From assembly GCA_947253995.1 (NCBI GenBank), contig CAMYBM010000009.1, forward strand, positions 1 through 17,111: a stretch of DNA of 17,111 bases, in the 5' to 3' direction. Below the pieces are notes generated by a model. It ran no database searches. It saw nothing but the letters and a program-made list of their open reading frames with translations, and had not been told where the DNA came from. This DNA comes from an uncultured Candidatus Saccharibacteria bacterium. Lineage in GTDB: Bacteria; Patescibacteriota; Saccharimonadia; Saccharimonadales; Saccharimonadaceae. A program made the position numbers and the translations under genes. Below, piece after piece: positions 1 to 7,482 of the stretch (its first letter is position 1; every line of letters begins with the position of its first letter).

Positions 1-1724
1 ACAATGCCGTGCACTATTTTGTATCTTATTTTGATTATTACCAACCGGAAGCATACATTGTCAGCTCAGATACTTATATTGAAAAGGATTCACGGATTAA
101 TGAAGAAATTGAGCGTTTGCGTCATGCAGCTACGGACGCTATCCTAACTCGGCGTGATGTTATTATTGTTGCTTCGGTAAGTTGTATTTATGGTATTGGC
201 TCGCCAGAAGACTACATGTCGATGTCGATTAATTTAGAGACGGGAAATAGTTACGGTCGTGATTGGTTGTTGCGGCGACTTAATAGTATGCAATACCGCC
301 GCAATGATATTGATTTTACGCGAGGTAATTTTCGTGTGCGTGGTGATACGATCGATATTTGCCCTTCAGCTTTAGAGACGGCTTATCGACTAGAGTTTTT
401 TGGCGATGAGCTAGAGCGTATCTTAGAGGTTGATCCGTTGACTGGTGAAATACTACAGAAGCTCTCGGTCGTACGGATATTCCCCAATACGCATTATGCT
501 ACGCCAGAGGACAAACTCAAACAGGTTATTGCGGCTATTCGTCAAGAATATGATAGCAGGATGCAATACTTTCAGCAGCACAATAAGCTATTAGAGGCGC
601 AACGATTATCGCAGCGGATTAAATACGATGTGGAAATGATGGAGCAAACGGGCTCTGTTAAAGGAATTGAGAATTACTCGCGTTATCTTTCAGGTAGACA
701 AGCTGGCGAGCAGCCGATAACTCTTCTAGATTATATGCCCGATGACTATCTAATGATAATTGATGAATCACACATGACACTACCGCAGATTCGGGGAATG
801 TACGCCGGTGATCGAGCGCGTAAAGAGACACTGGTAGAATATGGTTTTCGTTTACCAAGTGCATTAGATAACCGTCCTCTAACATTCAATGAGTTTGAGC
901 AGCATATCAATCAGGTCATTTGTGTTAGCGCAACACCGGGAGAATACGAGTTGTCTCGGACAAGCCGTCCAGTTGAGCAGGTAATTCGCCCTACAGGCTT
1001 ACTTGATCCTAGTATCGAAGTGCGCCCGAGCGATCATCAAGTTGATGACATTGTTAATGAGATTCGGCAGCGGATTGAGCGTAATCAACGCGTACTGATT
1101 ACTACTCTGACGAAGCGGATGGCGGAAGATTTGAGTGAATATTTGATTGAGCTTGGAATTAAGACAGCTTATATTCATAGTGATGTTACCACTCTAGAAC
1201 GCAGCGATATCATTAAGGACCTTAGATTAGGAAAATATGATGTATTGGTTGGAATTAACTTGTTGCGCGAGGGGCTTGATTTACCGGAAGTATCATTGGT
1301 TTGTATTGTTGACGCAGACAAAGAAGGCTTCTTGCGATCAGTACCGGCATTAATTCAGACAATTGGCCGCGCCGCTCGTCACGTCGAAGGTAAAGTAATT
1401 ATGTATGGCGACAACATGACCGATTCCATGCGTCAGGCAATCGATGAGACTAATCGTCGTCGTACAATTCAGCGAGAGTACAATACTAAGCACCATGTTA
1501 CGCCGCATTCTGTCGCAAAGAAAATTGATGCTGGACTACGTTCTGTCATCCCCGTCGATAAAGCACCTGAGAAGACGCTTGATTTGAAGAAAATACCACG
1601 CGAAGAGTACGCTGCTATCATCAAAGACTTAACCCAGAGAATGAATGAAGCGGCTGAAAAGCTAGAATTTGAGCAGGCTGCTGAATTGCGTGATACTATT
1701 GCGCGAATTCGGCAAAAATTGTAA
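1..1724 (+). CDS. uvrB: UvrABC excinuclease subunit B (5' end cut by window)
   Basis: This is the DNA-damage verification helicase of nucleotide excision repair, which receives DNA from UvrA and recruits UvrC. The reading frame is open from base 3 and begins inside the family's core; roughly the first 90-100 residues, including Walker A, lie upstream of the window. Visible elements in order: the damage-probing beta-hairpin region (VSYFDYYQPEAY), a domain 2 segment (NFRVRGDTIDICP), the DESH helicase box at 762-773, the VSATPGEYE motif III region, VGINLLREGLDLPEV, and the motif VI QTIGRAARH starting at 1356. A C-terminal UVR motif (about 1606-1721, KLEFEQAAELRD) normally contacts UvrC. The end matches the usual UvrB end, so the 3' part is complete. 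No terminator is seen after it, so the next gene may be cotranscribed. Confidence 0.97.
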   Translation, partial: NAVHYFVSYFDYYQPEAYIVSSDTYIEKDSRINEEIERLRHAATDAILTRRDVIIVASVSCIYGIGSPEDYMSMSINLETGNSYGRDWLLRRLNSMQYRRNDIDFTRGNFRVRGDTIDICPSALETAYRLEFFGDELERILEVDPLTGEILQKLSVVRIFPNTHYATPEDKLKQVIAAIRQEYDSRMQYFQQHNKLLEAQRLSQRIKYDVEMMEQTGSVKGIENYSRYLSGRQAGEQPITLLDYMPDDYLMIIDESHMTLPQIRGMYAGDRARKETLVEYGFRLPSALDNRPLTFNEFEQHINQVICVSATPGEYELSRTSRPVEQVIRPTGLLDPSIEVRPSDHQVDDIVNEIRQRIERNQRVLITTLTKRMAEDLSEYLIELGIKTAYIHSDVTTLERSDIIKDLRLGKYDVLVGINLLREGLDLPEVSLVCIVDADKEGFLRSVPALIQTIGRAARHVEGKVIMYGDNMTDSMRQAIDETNRRRTIQREYNTKHHVTPHSVAKKIDAGLRSVIPVDKAPEKTLDLKKIPREEYAAIIKDLTQRMNEAAEKLEFEQAAELRDTIARIRQKL

Positions 1725-1755
1725 GATATAAGCATAACTTACTAAAAGGGGGAAT

Positions 1756-2451
1756 ATGAAAGATGAACTGAATATCAGCAAGAAGATGTCGGTGCGTGCT
1801 ATCTATCTTGCTATGACGATCGCGATCTTATTAGGCATGGTATCTGGTGCTATGGCTTTAGTGGGAGCGATTGTATATATGTGTGACATTTCATATGGCA
1901 CTGATGGAATTTTGACGTTGATTGCGCCAACTCTTAGCTATGCTGGAGTTATGGCAGCTGCTTGTGCCGGTACGGCAATGTTCTGCAAGAACTTATTGAC
2001 TAAGCAAAAGAAAGTTGATGATGCAATTGGGCAAGAGTTTAAGACTGGCGCTTGCGAGTCAGTCTGTGCTGCAGCGTGGATTTTAGTTGTAATTAGTGCG
2101 GTTACGGCTGTTGCTGGCATGTTACAGCTTTTACTGTCAGCTAATGGCTATGAGCAATCGTGGAAGGCCTTAATGTTTGGCAATGTCTTTCCAGCGTTGG
2201 CTGGTGCTGCTGGTGCCATCGGCGCAAGTGTGATGTTGAACAAAATGAAGAAGGGTAAAATTACTGACGCTAATGCTACTATGATCTTAATGGTAGCAGC
2301 TTGCATTGCTTTGCTAATGGTGATTGTTGCTATGGTAGTAAAGACGCGTGAGTCTGATAGTGTGTCAAATGATTATACTAAGTACGTCAACAAACAGCTG
2401 GATAGTGTATACAACGCAACCAAGAATTACAGAAAGTTGCTAGAGCGTTAA
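1756..2451 (+). CDS. Hypothetical membrane protein with five predicted helices
   Basis: I do not recognise this 231-residue protein. It begins with a short charged N terminus and has five hydrophobic segments at about residues 15-42, 52-77, 102-127, 139-160 and 174-196. A basic loop (KMKKGK, about 163-168) precedes helix 5, and a polar, probably soluble tail of about 35 residues rich in Tyr, Asn and Lys follows it. Helices 3 and 4 are rich in Ala and Gly, suggesting tight helix packing. No catalytic or transport motif is visible. The ATG at 1756 is well supported by a strong Shine-Dalgarno (AAGGGGGA, 1746-1753). It starts 31 bases after uvrB, may be expressed by read-through from it, and is followed by an intrinsic terminator. 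Coding status is likely from length, ribosome binding site and membrane topology; the function is unknown. Confidence 0.85.
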   Translation: MKDELNISKKMSVRAIYLAMTIAILLGMVSGAMALVGAIVYMCDISYGTDGILTLIAPTLSYAGVMAAACAGTAMFCKNLLTKQKKVDDAIGQEFKTGACESVCAAAWILVVISAVTAVAGMLQLLLSANGYEQSWKALMFGNVFPALAGAAGAIGASVMLNKMKKGKITDANATMILMVAACIALLMVIVAMVVKTRESDSVSNDYTKYVNKQLDSVYNATKNYRKLLER

Positions 2452-2463
2452 AAGTATATGGTC

Positions 2464-2490
2464 AAAATCACCCCGCGGCGGGTGATTTTT
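2464..2490 (+). terminator. Intrinsic terminator after the membrane protein gene
   Basis: A perfect 10-bp stem (AAAATCACCC, 2464-2473, with GGGTGATTTT, 2480-2489) encloses a 6-base loop, and the T run continues to 2490. It lies 12 bases after the stop at 2451. Its T tract runs directly into the -10 box of gatC. Confidence 0.88.
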
Positions 2491-2498
2491 GCTATAAT
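2490..2498 (+). promoter_or_regulatory. Extended -10 promoter of the gatCAB operon
   Basis: TGCTATAAT is a perfect extended -10 element. The position where a -35 box would sit (about 2470-2475) is inside the terminator stem and reads ACCCCG, so the extended -10 probably carries recognition. Only 7 bases separate the hexamer from the gatC ATG at 2506, so the transcript should start at or next to the start codon. Confidence 0.8.
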
Positions 2499-2505
2499 AG
2501 TAATA

Positions 2506-2790
2506 ATGAGTGTAAGTAAAGATGACGTGCGCCATTTAGCGACTTTAAGTCAGATTAAAATATCGGACGATCAGGCGACAGCATTATGTGCTCAGCTTGA
2601 TAAAATTGTGCAATATATAAACATGTTAGATGAGCTTGATACTAGCAGCGTAGAGCCAACTTTTCAGGTTACAGGTCTACAGAATGTTATGCGTGACGAT
2701 GTAATTGAACCGCAGCTCCCGCGTGAATCATTATTAGCGCTAGCTCCGGATCAGCTAGATGGGCAAATTAAAGTACCGAAGGTATTGTGA
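2506..2790 (+). CDS. gatC: Asp-tRNA(Asn)/Glu-tRNA(Gln) amidotransferase subunit C
   Basis: This is the small scaffold subunit of GatCAB, which stabilises GatA and bridges it to GatB. The 94-residue product has the expected GatC pattern: an N-terminal VRHLATLSQIKIS helix, a middle segment around LDELDTSSVEPTFQV, and the family's closing G-x-I-K-V-P-K-V. The frame is open back to an ATG at 2458, but that would translate the upstream terminator and promoter. The ATG at 2506 gives the family-typical start (MSVSKDDVRHLA) and sits 7 bases after a -10 box. No Shine-Dalgarno precedes it, consistent with leaderless translation. The TGA stop overlaps the gatA start, so gatC is the head of a translationally coupled operon. 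Confidence 0.96.
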   Translation: MSVSKDDVRHLATLSQIKISDDQATALCAQLDKIVQYINMLDELDTSSVEPTFQVTGLQNVMRDDVIEPQLPRESLLALAPDQLDGQIKVPKVL

Positions 2791-4199
2791 TGGATAGTAA
2801 GATAGAAACAATTGTCAATCGAATTAAATCGGGCAAAAGTACTGCGCGTGCCGAAGTTGAGCATGCACTGGCCCTAGCCAAAGAACACGCTGAGCTACAC
2901 GCCATGCTAGAATTGTTTGAAGATGAAGCATTGGCGCGCGCCGACTTAATTGATCGAAAGATTAAGGCGGGTGAGGATGTTGGCGTGTTGGCAGGTGTAC
3001 CTTATGCGGCCAAGGACAATTTTTTGACCAAAGTTGGTCATACTACTGCCGCTGCTAAAATACTGGAGAATTTTAAGTCACCAATTGATGCTACAGCTAT
3101 TAGTCGTCTTGATCAAGCTGGCGCTATTCTGATCGGTAAAACTAATCTTGACGCCTTTGCTCACGGCGGATCAACCGAAAACAGTTATTTTGGCGCTACG
3201 CATAACGCCGTTAACCCAGCATATGTACCTGGTGGGTCTTCGGGCGGCTCAGCGGCGATTGTAGCGGCTGGAGTTGTGCCGTTCGCGCTTGGCACGGACA
3301 CTGGCGGATCAATTCGTCAGCCAGCTAGCTTCAATGGGGCTGTTGGATTCAAGCCGTCATATGGCATGATTAGTCGTTATGGTGTTGTTGCGATGGCTAG
3401 CTCAACTGACGTTGTTGGTCCGTTGACTATGACAGTGCGGGATGCTGAAATTGTATCAGGCGTATTGGCCGGGCAAGATCAGAAAGATGCTAACGTTCAC
3501 CCTGATTACTTTAAGCTAAATCAGTCAATGCCAGATCAGCCTAAGATTGGCGTAATCAAAGACTTTATGACAGATGCGGTTGATCATGATGTGTTAGCAA
3601 ATACAAAGCAGGCAATTGCTAAGTTAAAGGCCAATGGCATACAAGTTGACGAGATTGAATTACCGATAGCTCGTTATGCTTTAGCAATGTATTACATTGT
3701 AGTACCGGCCGAGGTTACGTCTAACTTGGGTCGTTACGATGGCGTGCGTTATGGCTATCGTTCGGCGGCGGCAAAAACCTTGAATGATCTTTACGGCATG
3801 AGCCGCGACGATGGATTTATGGACGAGAATAAGCGGCGCATTTTAATCGGTTCGTATGTACTGAGTAGCGGCTATTTTGACGCCTATTATCTTAAAGCTC
3901 AAAAGGCGCGGACTATTTTAATTAATGAGTTTAATAAACTATTTGAGCGGTATGATTATTTGGTGTGCCCGGTTTCGCCAACGCCGGCGTTTAAATTAGG
4001 TGAGAATGTTACTGACCCGTTAAAGATGTACTTGGCCGACGCAATGACTGTGCCGGCCAGCATGGCTGGACTACCGGCAATTGCGCTACGCAATGGTCAA
4101 TCTAAGCGGGGCTTACCGATCGGCATTCAATTAATTGGGAAGATGAAGCAAGATGCTAGCTTGATGGCGTTTGCAAAACTAGTGGAGGCGACAATTTAA
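2790..4199 (+). CDS. gatA: Asp-tRNA(Asn)/Glu-tRNA(Gln) amidotransferase subunit A
   Basis: This is the glutaminase subunit of GatCAB. It hydrolyses glutamine and feeds ammonia to GatB for transamidation of mischarged Glu-tRNA(Gln) or Asp-tRNA(Asn). It belongs to the amidase-signature family: Lys75 (YAAKDN), the cis-Ser150 in GGSSGGS, and the nucleophile Ser174 in TDTGGSIRQPA. The spacing of 75 and 24 residues equals that of the characterised GatA triad. The length of 469 residues is normal, with a usual C terminus (GLPIGIQLIGK). I chose the ATG at 2790, which overlaps the gatC TGA by one base (TGATG) and has GAAGG about 7 bases upstream. An in-frame GTG at 2787 is a possible one-codon-longer start. 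The next ORF begins immediately after the TAA. Confidence 0.98.
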   Translation: MDSKIETIVNRIKSGKSTARAEVEHALALAKEHAELHAMLELFEDEALARADLIDRKIKAGEDVGVLAGVPYAAKDNFLTKVGHTTAAAKILENFKSPIDATAISRLDQAGAILIGKTNLDAFAHGGSTENSYFGATHNAVNPAYVPGGSSGGSAAIVAAGVVPFALGTDTGGSIRQPASFNGAVGFKPSYGMISRYGVVAMASSTDVVGPLTMTVRDAEIVSGVLAGQDQKDANVHPDYFKLNQSMPDQPKIGVIKDFMTDAVDHDVLANTKQAIAKLKANGIQVDEIELPIARYALAMYYIVVPAEVTSNLGRYDGVRYGYRSAAAKTLNDLYGMSRDDGFMDENKRRILIGSYVLSSGYFDAYYLKAQKARTILINEFNKLFERYDYLVCPVSPTPAFKLGENVTDPLKMYLADAMTVPASMAGLPAIALRNGQSKRGLPIGIQLIGKMKQDASLMAFAKLVEATI

Positions 4200-4628
4200 A
4201 TGCGCGAAACTCCGTTGCCAATTATTGCTTTGCTGGTAATTATTATCCTAAGCGGAATTACGCTACTTCTAATTATTGCCTTAACACGAGGCAAAGCAAA
4301 GCGTCTTGATCGTGTTAAGTACCGAGCTGATTGGCTAGCTATTGAAAATGATTTGGACAACCACAATATGGCAACGTATCAGTTTGCAATTTTGTCGGCA
4401 GATAAGCTGTTTGATCGAGCGTTGCAAGAATCTGGTTATGATGGCACGACGACGGCTGAGAGAATTAAATCGGCCGAACGTGATTTGCGTAATAGTAAGG
4501 CAGTGTGGGCAGCACACAAACTTCGTAATAGAATAGCGCATGAGGTTGATACTAAGATCAACTTGAAGGTGCTAAAGCAGATGTTGAATGTTTACAAAAA
4601 TGCCCTAAAATCAATTGGAGCAATTTAA
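4200..4628 (+). CDS. Small membrane-anchored protein with HEPN-like RNxxxH motif
   Basis: This 142-residue protein, which I cannot assign to a named family, is inserted between gatA and gatB. Residues 6-29 form one transmembrane segment, followed by basic residues (TRGKAKR), so the rest should be cytoplasmic. The soluble part looks all-helical: an amphipathic stretch at about 42-80 (YQFAILSADKLFDRALQESG), then a helix around 97-114 containing HKLRNRIAHE. R109-N110-x3-H114 fits the R-N-x3-H signature of HEPN domains, which in many members is an RNase active site and in others only a fold element. The ATG at 4200 follows the gatA TAA with no spacer and has TGGAGG 11 bases upstream; its stop overlaps the gatB Shine-Dalgarno. 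Operon membership is clear, but a functional link to tRNA amidation is inference. The HEPN assignment rests on motif and helix pattern only. Confidence 0.85.
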   Translation: MRETPLPIIALLVIIILSGITLLLIIALTRGKAKRLDRVKYRADWLAIENDLDNHNMATYQFAILSADKLFDRALQESGYDGTTTAERIKSAERDLRNSKAVWAAHKLRNRIAHEVDTKINLKVLKQMLNVYKNALKSIGAI

Positions 4629-4635
4629 GGAGGAG
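4627..4635 (+). promoter_or_regulatory. Consensus Shine-Dalgarno of gatB
   Basis: AAGGAGGAG is a near-perfect anti-16S match 2 bases before the ATG at 4638, overlapping the TAA (4626-4628) of the upstream gene. It fixes the gatB start and suggests strong re-initiation inside the operon. Confidence 0.85.
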
Positions 4636-4637
4636 AA

Positions 4638-6128
4638 ATGAGTGATTTAGGAAACGCCGGTGAGCATGGTACGGTAATTGACGGTGACGTTAAACAGTAT
4701 CTAGTAAGAGGGTATTTGCCGACTATTGGTATTGAGTGCCACGTTCAGCTAAATAGCAAGACTAAATTATTTAGCGCAACGGATAACGATGCGCGCGATG
4801 CTGAACCAAATACAAAGGTTAGCGTGATCGATTATGCATTGCCCGGTATGTTACCAGTGCTAAATCGAGGCGCGATCCGGTTGGCCGTTCGGGCGGGTTA
4901 TGCTTTGAATAGCAAAATTGCCAACGTTAGTCGGTTCGACCGTAAGCATTACTTTTACCCAGATTTGCCGAAGGGGTATCAGATATCACAAATGTATCAC
5001 CCGCTAATTTTAGGCGGCCATGTTAACTTACCATCAGGCGCAAGTGTGCGAGTGCATCATGCCCATGTTGAAGAGGACGCGGGCAAGTTGACGCACTTGG
5101 CGGATTGTTCGCTGGTAGATTTAAATCGCGCCGGTACACCGCTAGTTGAAATTGTATCGGAGCCAGACATGCACTCAGCCGCAATGGCGCGCGAATACGC
5201 GGAGGAACTGCATTTGTTGATGACGTTCGCCAAGGTAACTTTAGGTGACTTATACCATGGCAACATGCGTTTTGATGTCAATATATCGGTTGCTAAGCCG
5301 GATGGTCCACTTGGCACAAGAACAGAATTAAAAAATCTTAATTCGTTTCGTGCAGTTGAGCGTGCTACTGAGTATGAGATTAATCGTCAAATTGATTTGC
5401 TGGAGCAGGGCGATGCGGTCGAACAGCAAACGCGTGGCTGGTCAGAAGATCAGCACAAAACCTTTAAACAACGCGGCAAGGAAGATGCGCAAGATTATCG
5501 TTACATGCCAGATGCTGATATTCCACCGGTTGTGCTGTCAGACGCCGATATCGCTAAGATGCAGGCTGATATGCCGATGATGCCGGATGAATATCGGGCA
5601 AAGTTTGCTACGATGCAAGTTGATAATTCTGTTGTACGCGTACTACTAAATAATGAGCCGATTGCTGAGTTGATCAATGCTCTGATCGATCAGGCTGGTG
5701 CTAAAGTTGCCAAACGGGTAGCTAATCTATTTGCTTCGGCGTTGCCGCAGGAGGAAGCCGAAGGTGGTTCTGCGGTGGAGCTAACTTTGCCAACTGTAGA
5801 GCATTTGGTGAAGTTGGCCAAGATGCTTGACGATGGCTCGGTGTCGTCGACCGCGGGCAAGGAGATATTTGCTAAGATGATAGATGAAGGCGGTGATCCG
5901 ATTGAGATTGCAAAGGCAGGAAACCTGCTTCAGGTCAGCGACACGGCTGCGCTGGAGGAGGTCGTCAACCAAGTTATCAATGATGCAGCGAGCGCTAAAG
6001 CAGTAGCTGATTTTAGAGCTGGCAATGATCGAGTCATTGGCTTTTTGGTTGGCCAGGTGATGAAAGCGTCAAAGGGTACGGCTAACCCAAGTATGGTTCA
6101 ACAAATTTTGCGGCGTAAATTGCAGTAA
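4638..6128 (+). CDS. gatB: Asp-tRNA(Asn)/Glu-tRNA(Gln) amidotransferase subunit B
   Basis: This is the tRNA-binding kinase/transamidase subunit of GatCAB, which phosphorylates the misacylated amino acid and amidates it with ammonia from GatA. The 496-residue product shows the GatB core: IGIECHVQLNSKTKLFS, FDRKHYFYPDLPKGYQISQ, EEDAGKLTH, LVDLNRAGTPLVEIVSEPD, TELKNLNSFRAVERA and DYRYMPDADIPP. The C-terminal YqeY-like tRNA-binding domain ends FLVGQVMKASKG...NPSMVQQILRRKL. Relative to typical GatB there is an N-terminal extension of about 25 residues before the first conserved strand. The start is fixed by the consensus Shine-Dalgarno. It is the last gene of the operon; I see no convincing terminator hairpin after it, only a weak CAAAG/CTTTG pairing. 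Confidence 0.98.
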   Translation: MSDLGNAGEHGTVIDGDVKQYLVRGYLPTIGIECHVQLNSKTKLFSATDNDARDAEPNTKVSVIDYALPGMLPVLNRGAIRLAVRAGYALNSKIANVSRFDRKHYFYPDLPKGYQISQMYHPLILGGHVNLPSGASVRVHHAHVEEDAGKLTHLADCSLVDLNRAGTPLVEIVSEPDMHSAAMAREYAEELHLLMTFAKVTLGDLYHGNMRFDVNISVAKPDGPLGTRTELKNLNSFRAVERATEYEINRQIDLLEQGDAVEQQTRGWSEDQHKTFKQRGKEDAQDYRYMPDADIPPVVLSDADIAKMQADMPMMPDEYRAKFATMQVDNSVVRVLLNNEPIAELINALIDQAGAKVAKRVANLFASALPQEEAEGGSAVELTLPTVEHLVKLAKMLDDGSVSSTAGKEIFAKMIDEGGDPIEIAKAGNLLQVSDTAALEEVVNQVINDAASAKAVADFRAGNDRVIGFLVGQVMKASKGTANPSMVQQILRRKLQ

Positions 6129-6161
6129 ATAGCAAAGTGCGTCGACCGGGGCTTTGAGGGG

Positions 6162-6190
6162 TTGATCAATCGCCTAATATATGGCATAAT
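6162..6190 (+). promoter_or_regulatory. Promoter of the GalU-type gene
   Basis: TTGATC (6162-6167), a 17-base spacer and CATAAT (6185-6190) preceded by TGG form a -35/extended -10 promoter. It predicts a leader of about 60 bases before the ATG at 6258, unlike the leaderless units elsewhere in the window. The leader contains only a weak GTACT/AGTAC pairing and no riboswitch I can recognise. Confidence 0.7.
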
Positions 6191-6257
6191 AACGAATGGG
6201 TACTGTGTATCTACGATAGTACTTTAAAAAACATATCAATAAAGGAGCTGTATTTTT

Positions 6258-7136
6258 ATGAGATACAAAATTCCAACTAAGGCAATTATTACTGATGCAG
6301 GTTATGCTAGTAGATTTTTGCCAATCACCAAGACCGTCCCTAAAGGGATGCTGCCAATTTGGAATTCGCCAGTGCTTCAACTAGCTGTTGAAGAGTGCGT
6401 GCAGGCTGGTATTGATGATATCATCATTGTTACTACGCCAGAAGGTAAGCCGATCTATGAGGACTATTTTATCAATGGGGCAACGCGTATCCGCAAGCAA
6501 TTGCGTAACCAAGGCAAATTGAACCGCTTTGATAAAGTAGCGCAGGTGCTAAATTTCCCAACAATTCGGGTTATTGAGCAGGACCAAGCTTTGCCGTATG
6601 GTAACGGCGCGCCACTGGTTACCGCATATGAGCACAATTTCATCTTTCCAGATGAAGCCTTTATTGCTATTTATAGCGATGACGTGGTATTTGGTTCGTC
6701 TGATGTGGGTACTCTACTGCAGGCTTATTCAGATCATCCAGACGCTGGTGGCATTATTATGGCACAGCAGATTGATCGTTCTGAGGTAGAGAAGTACGGT
6801 ATCGTTCAGTTGAAGGGGAGTAACACTCTGGATAATATTGTTGAAAAACCAGCCGTACACGAGGCACCTTCAACTCTAGCATCATATGGACGCTACCTCT
6901 TGACACCGGAGATCTTTGATTACCTTAAACCTAGCGCTTTGGGGAAAGACAATGAATTGTGGACGGTTGATGCCATTACTAAGTTGGCGGAGACTAAGCC
7001 CGTTTACGTCGAACAGACAAAGGGCAGGTGGATGACAACAGGTGATCCGGAGAACTACTACCTAGCATGCTATGAGTATATCAAGGAGAACCATCCAGAT
7101 TGCGCCAATCGTTTGCGTAGCAAGATAACACAGTAG
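6258..7136 (+). CDS. galU: GalU-type sugar-1-phosphate nucleotidyltransferase
   Basis: This is a probable UTP-glucose-1-phosphate uridylyltransferase, making UDP-glucose for envelope glycans. The 292-residue length is normal for GalU. Family elements: an N-terminal AIITDAGYASRFLPITKTVPKGMLP nucleotide-binding region (about residues 9-33), VEECVQAGIDDIIIVTTPEG, an acidic pair D141-D142 in the metal-binding strand (IYSDDVVFG), IVEKPA, and GRYLLTPEIFDYL. The signature loop is divergent: typical GalU has AAGLGTRFLPATK and PKEMLP, whereas here it reads DAGYASRFLPITK and PKGMLP. Uridylyl transfer to glucose is therefore probable, but another sugar or nucleotide is possible. The Shine-Dalgarno AAAGGAG (6241-6247) lies 10 bases before the ATG. 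It is a single-gene unit with its own promoter and terminator. Confidence 0.88.
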   Translation: MRYKIPTKAIITDAGYASRFLPITKTVPKGMLPIWNSPVLQLAVEECVQAGIDDIIIVTTPEGKPIYEDYFINGATRIRKQLRNQGKLNRFDKVAQVLNFPTIRVIEQDQALPYGNGAPLVTAYEHNFIFPDEAFIAIYSDDVVFGSSDVGTLLQAYSDHPDAGGIIMAQQIDRSEVEKYGIVQLKGSNTLDNIVEKPAVHEAPSTLASYGRYLLTPEIFDYLKPSALGKDNELWTVDAITKLAETKPVYVEQTKGRWMTTGDPENYYLACYEYIKENHPDCANRLRSKITQ

Positions 7137-7151
7137 TACTTTTATGTGTTT

Positions 7152-7174
7152 GCCCGGCATATGCCGGGCTTTTA
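7152..7174 (+). terminator. Intrinsic terminator of the GalU-type gene
   Basis: A perfect GC-rich 7-bp stem (GCCCGGC, 7152-7158, with GCCGGGC, 7163-7169) and a 4-base ATAT loop are followed by TTTTATT. It starts 15 bases after the stop codon. Confidence 0.88.
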
Positions 7175-7203
7175 TTGCATTTTGCTTAAGTTTATGGTAT
7201 AAT
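7175..7203 (+). promoter_or_regulatory. Promoter of the DUF948-like/YtxH-like unit
   Basis: TTGCAT (7175-7180), a 17-base spacer and TATAAT (7198-7203) preceded by TGG. The hexamer ends 6 bases before the ATG at 7210, so the transcript should be leaderless. The -35 lies directly after the T tract of the preceding terminator. Confidence 0.78.
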
Positions 7204-7209
7204 GCGGAT

Positions 7210-7482
7210 ATGGACGCCTTTCAGATACTAGTAATTATCTTGGCAATTTTTTTAGCGTTATTCCTAGCTTTAGGTATTGCGCTAGCTGTTGTTTTGATTC
7301 GCACGATGGGAAAAGTGAGGCGTACTGTTGATAATATCGAACAGGCTAGTGCTGATCTACGCGATGGCGTACACAGCATTAAAGGTACATTGGCGTCGGT
7401 CAACCAGCTCGTTGCACCGGCCGTAATTGCTCGAGTTATCGTGAAATGTTTAAGGTATTATTTAATAAAGAGAGGTAAATAG
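7210..7482 (+). CDS. Small single-pass membrane protein, DUF948-like
   Basis: This 90-residue protein has one long hydrophobic helix (about residues 4-31, LVIILAIFLALFLALGIALAV) followed by an amphipathic helical segment (TVDNIEQASADLRDGVHSIKGTLASVNQLV). That layout is typical of small DUF948-type envelope proteins, which often neighbour YtxH proteins, as here. The open frame extends upstream to an ATG at 7144, but that would encode the terminator and promoter. The ATG at 7210 sits 6 bases after a TATAAT box and gives a clean membrane-anchor start. No Shine-Dalgarno is present. The next gene begins right after the stop. The role is unknown; a structural or stress-related envelope function is a guess from the family. 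Confidence 0.85.
   Translation: MDAFQILVIILAIFLALFLALGIALAVVLIRTMGKVRRTVDNIEQASADLRDGVHSIKGTLASVNQLVAPAVIARVIVKCLRYYLIKRGK

Noticed and set aside
2458..2505. A 16-codon N-terminal extension of gatC
   Set aside because: These codons are the terminator stem and the promoter; GatC homology starts at the ATG at 2506.
2787..2790. Recoding of TGA (as glycine, used by some CPR lineages)
   Set aside because: gatC ends at TGA exactly at the family-typical C terminus and gatA begins there, and no conserved gene in the window needs read-through. The standard bacterial code fits.
6129..6257. Possible riboswitch or terminator in the gap between gatB and galU
   Set aside because: Only short, weak pairings (CAAAG/CTTTG and GTACT/AGTAC) are visible; no known aptamer pattern and no T tract. 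The region is explained by the promoter and leader of galU.
7144..7209. A 22-codon N-terminal extension of the DUF948-like protein
   Set aside because: It translates the terminator and promoter of the region, and the ATG at 7210 is correctly placed for a leaderless start.
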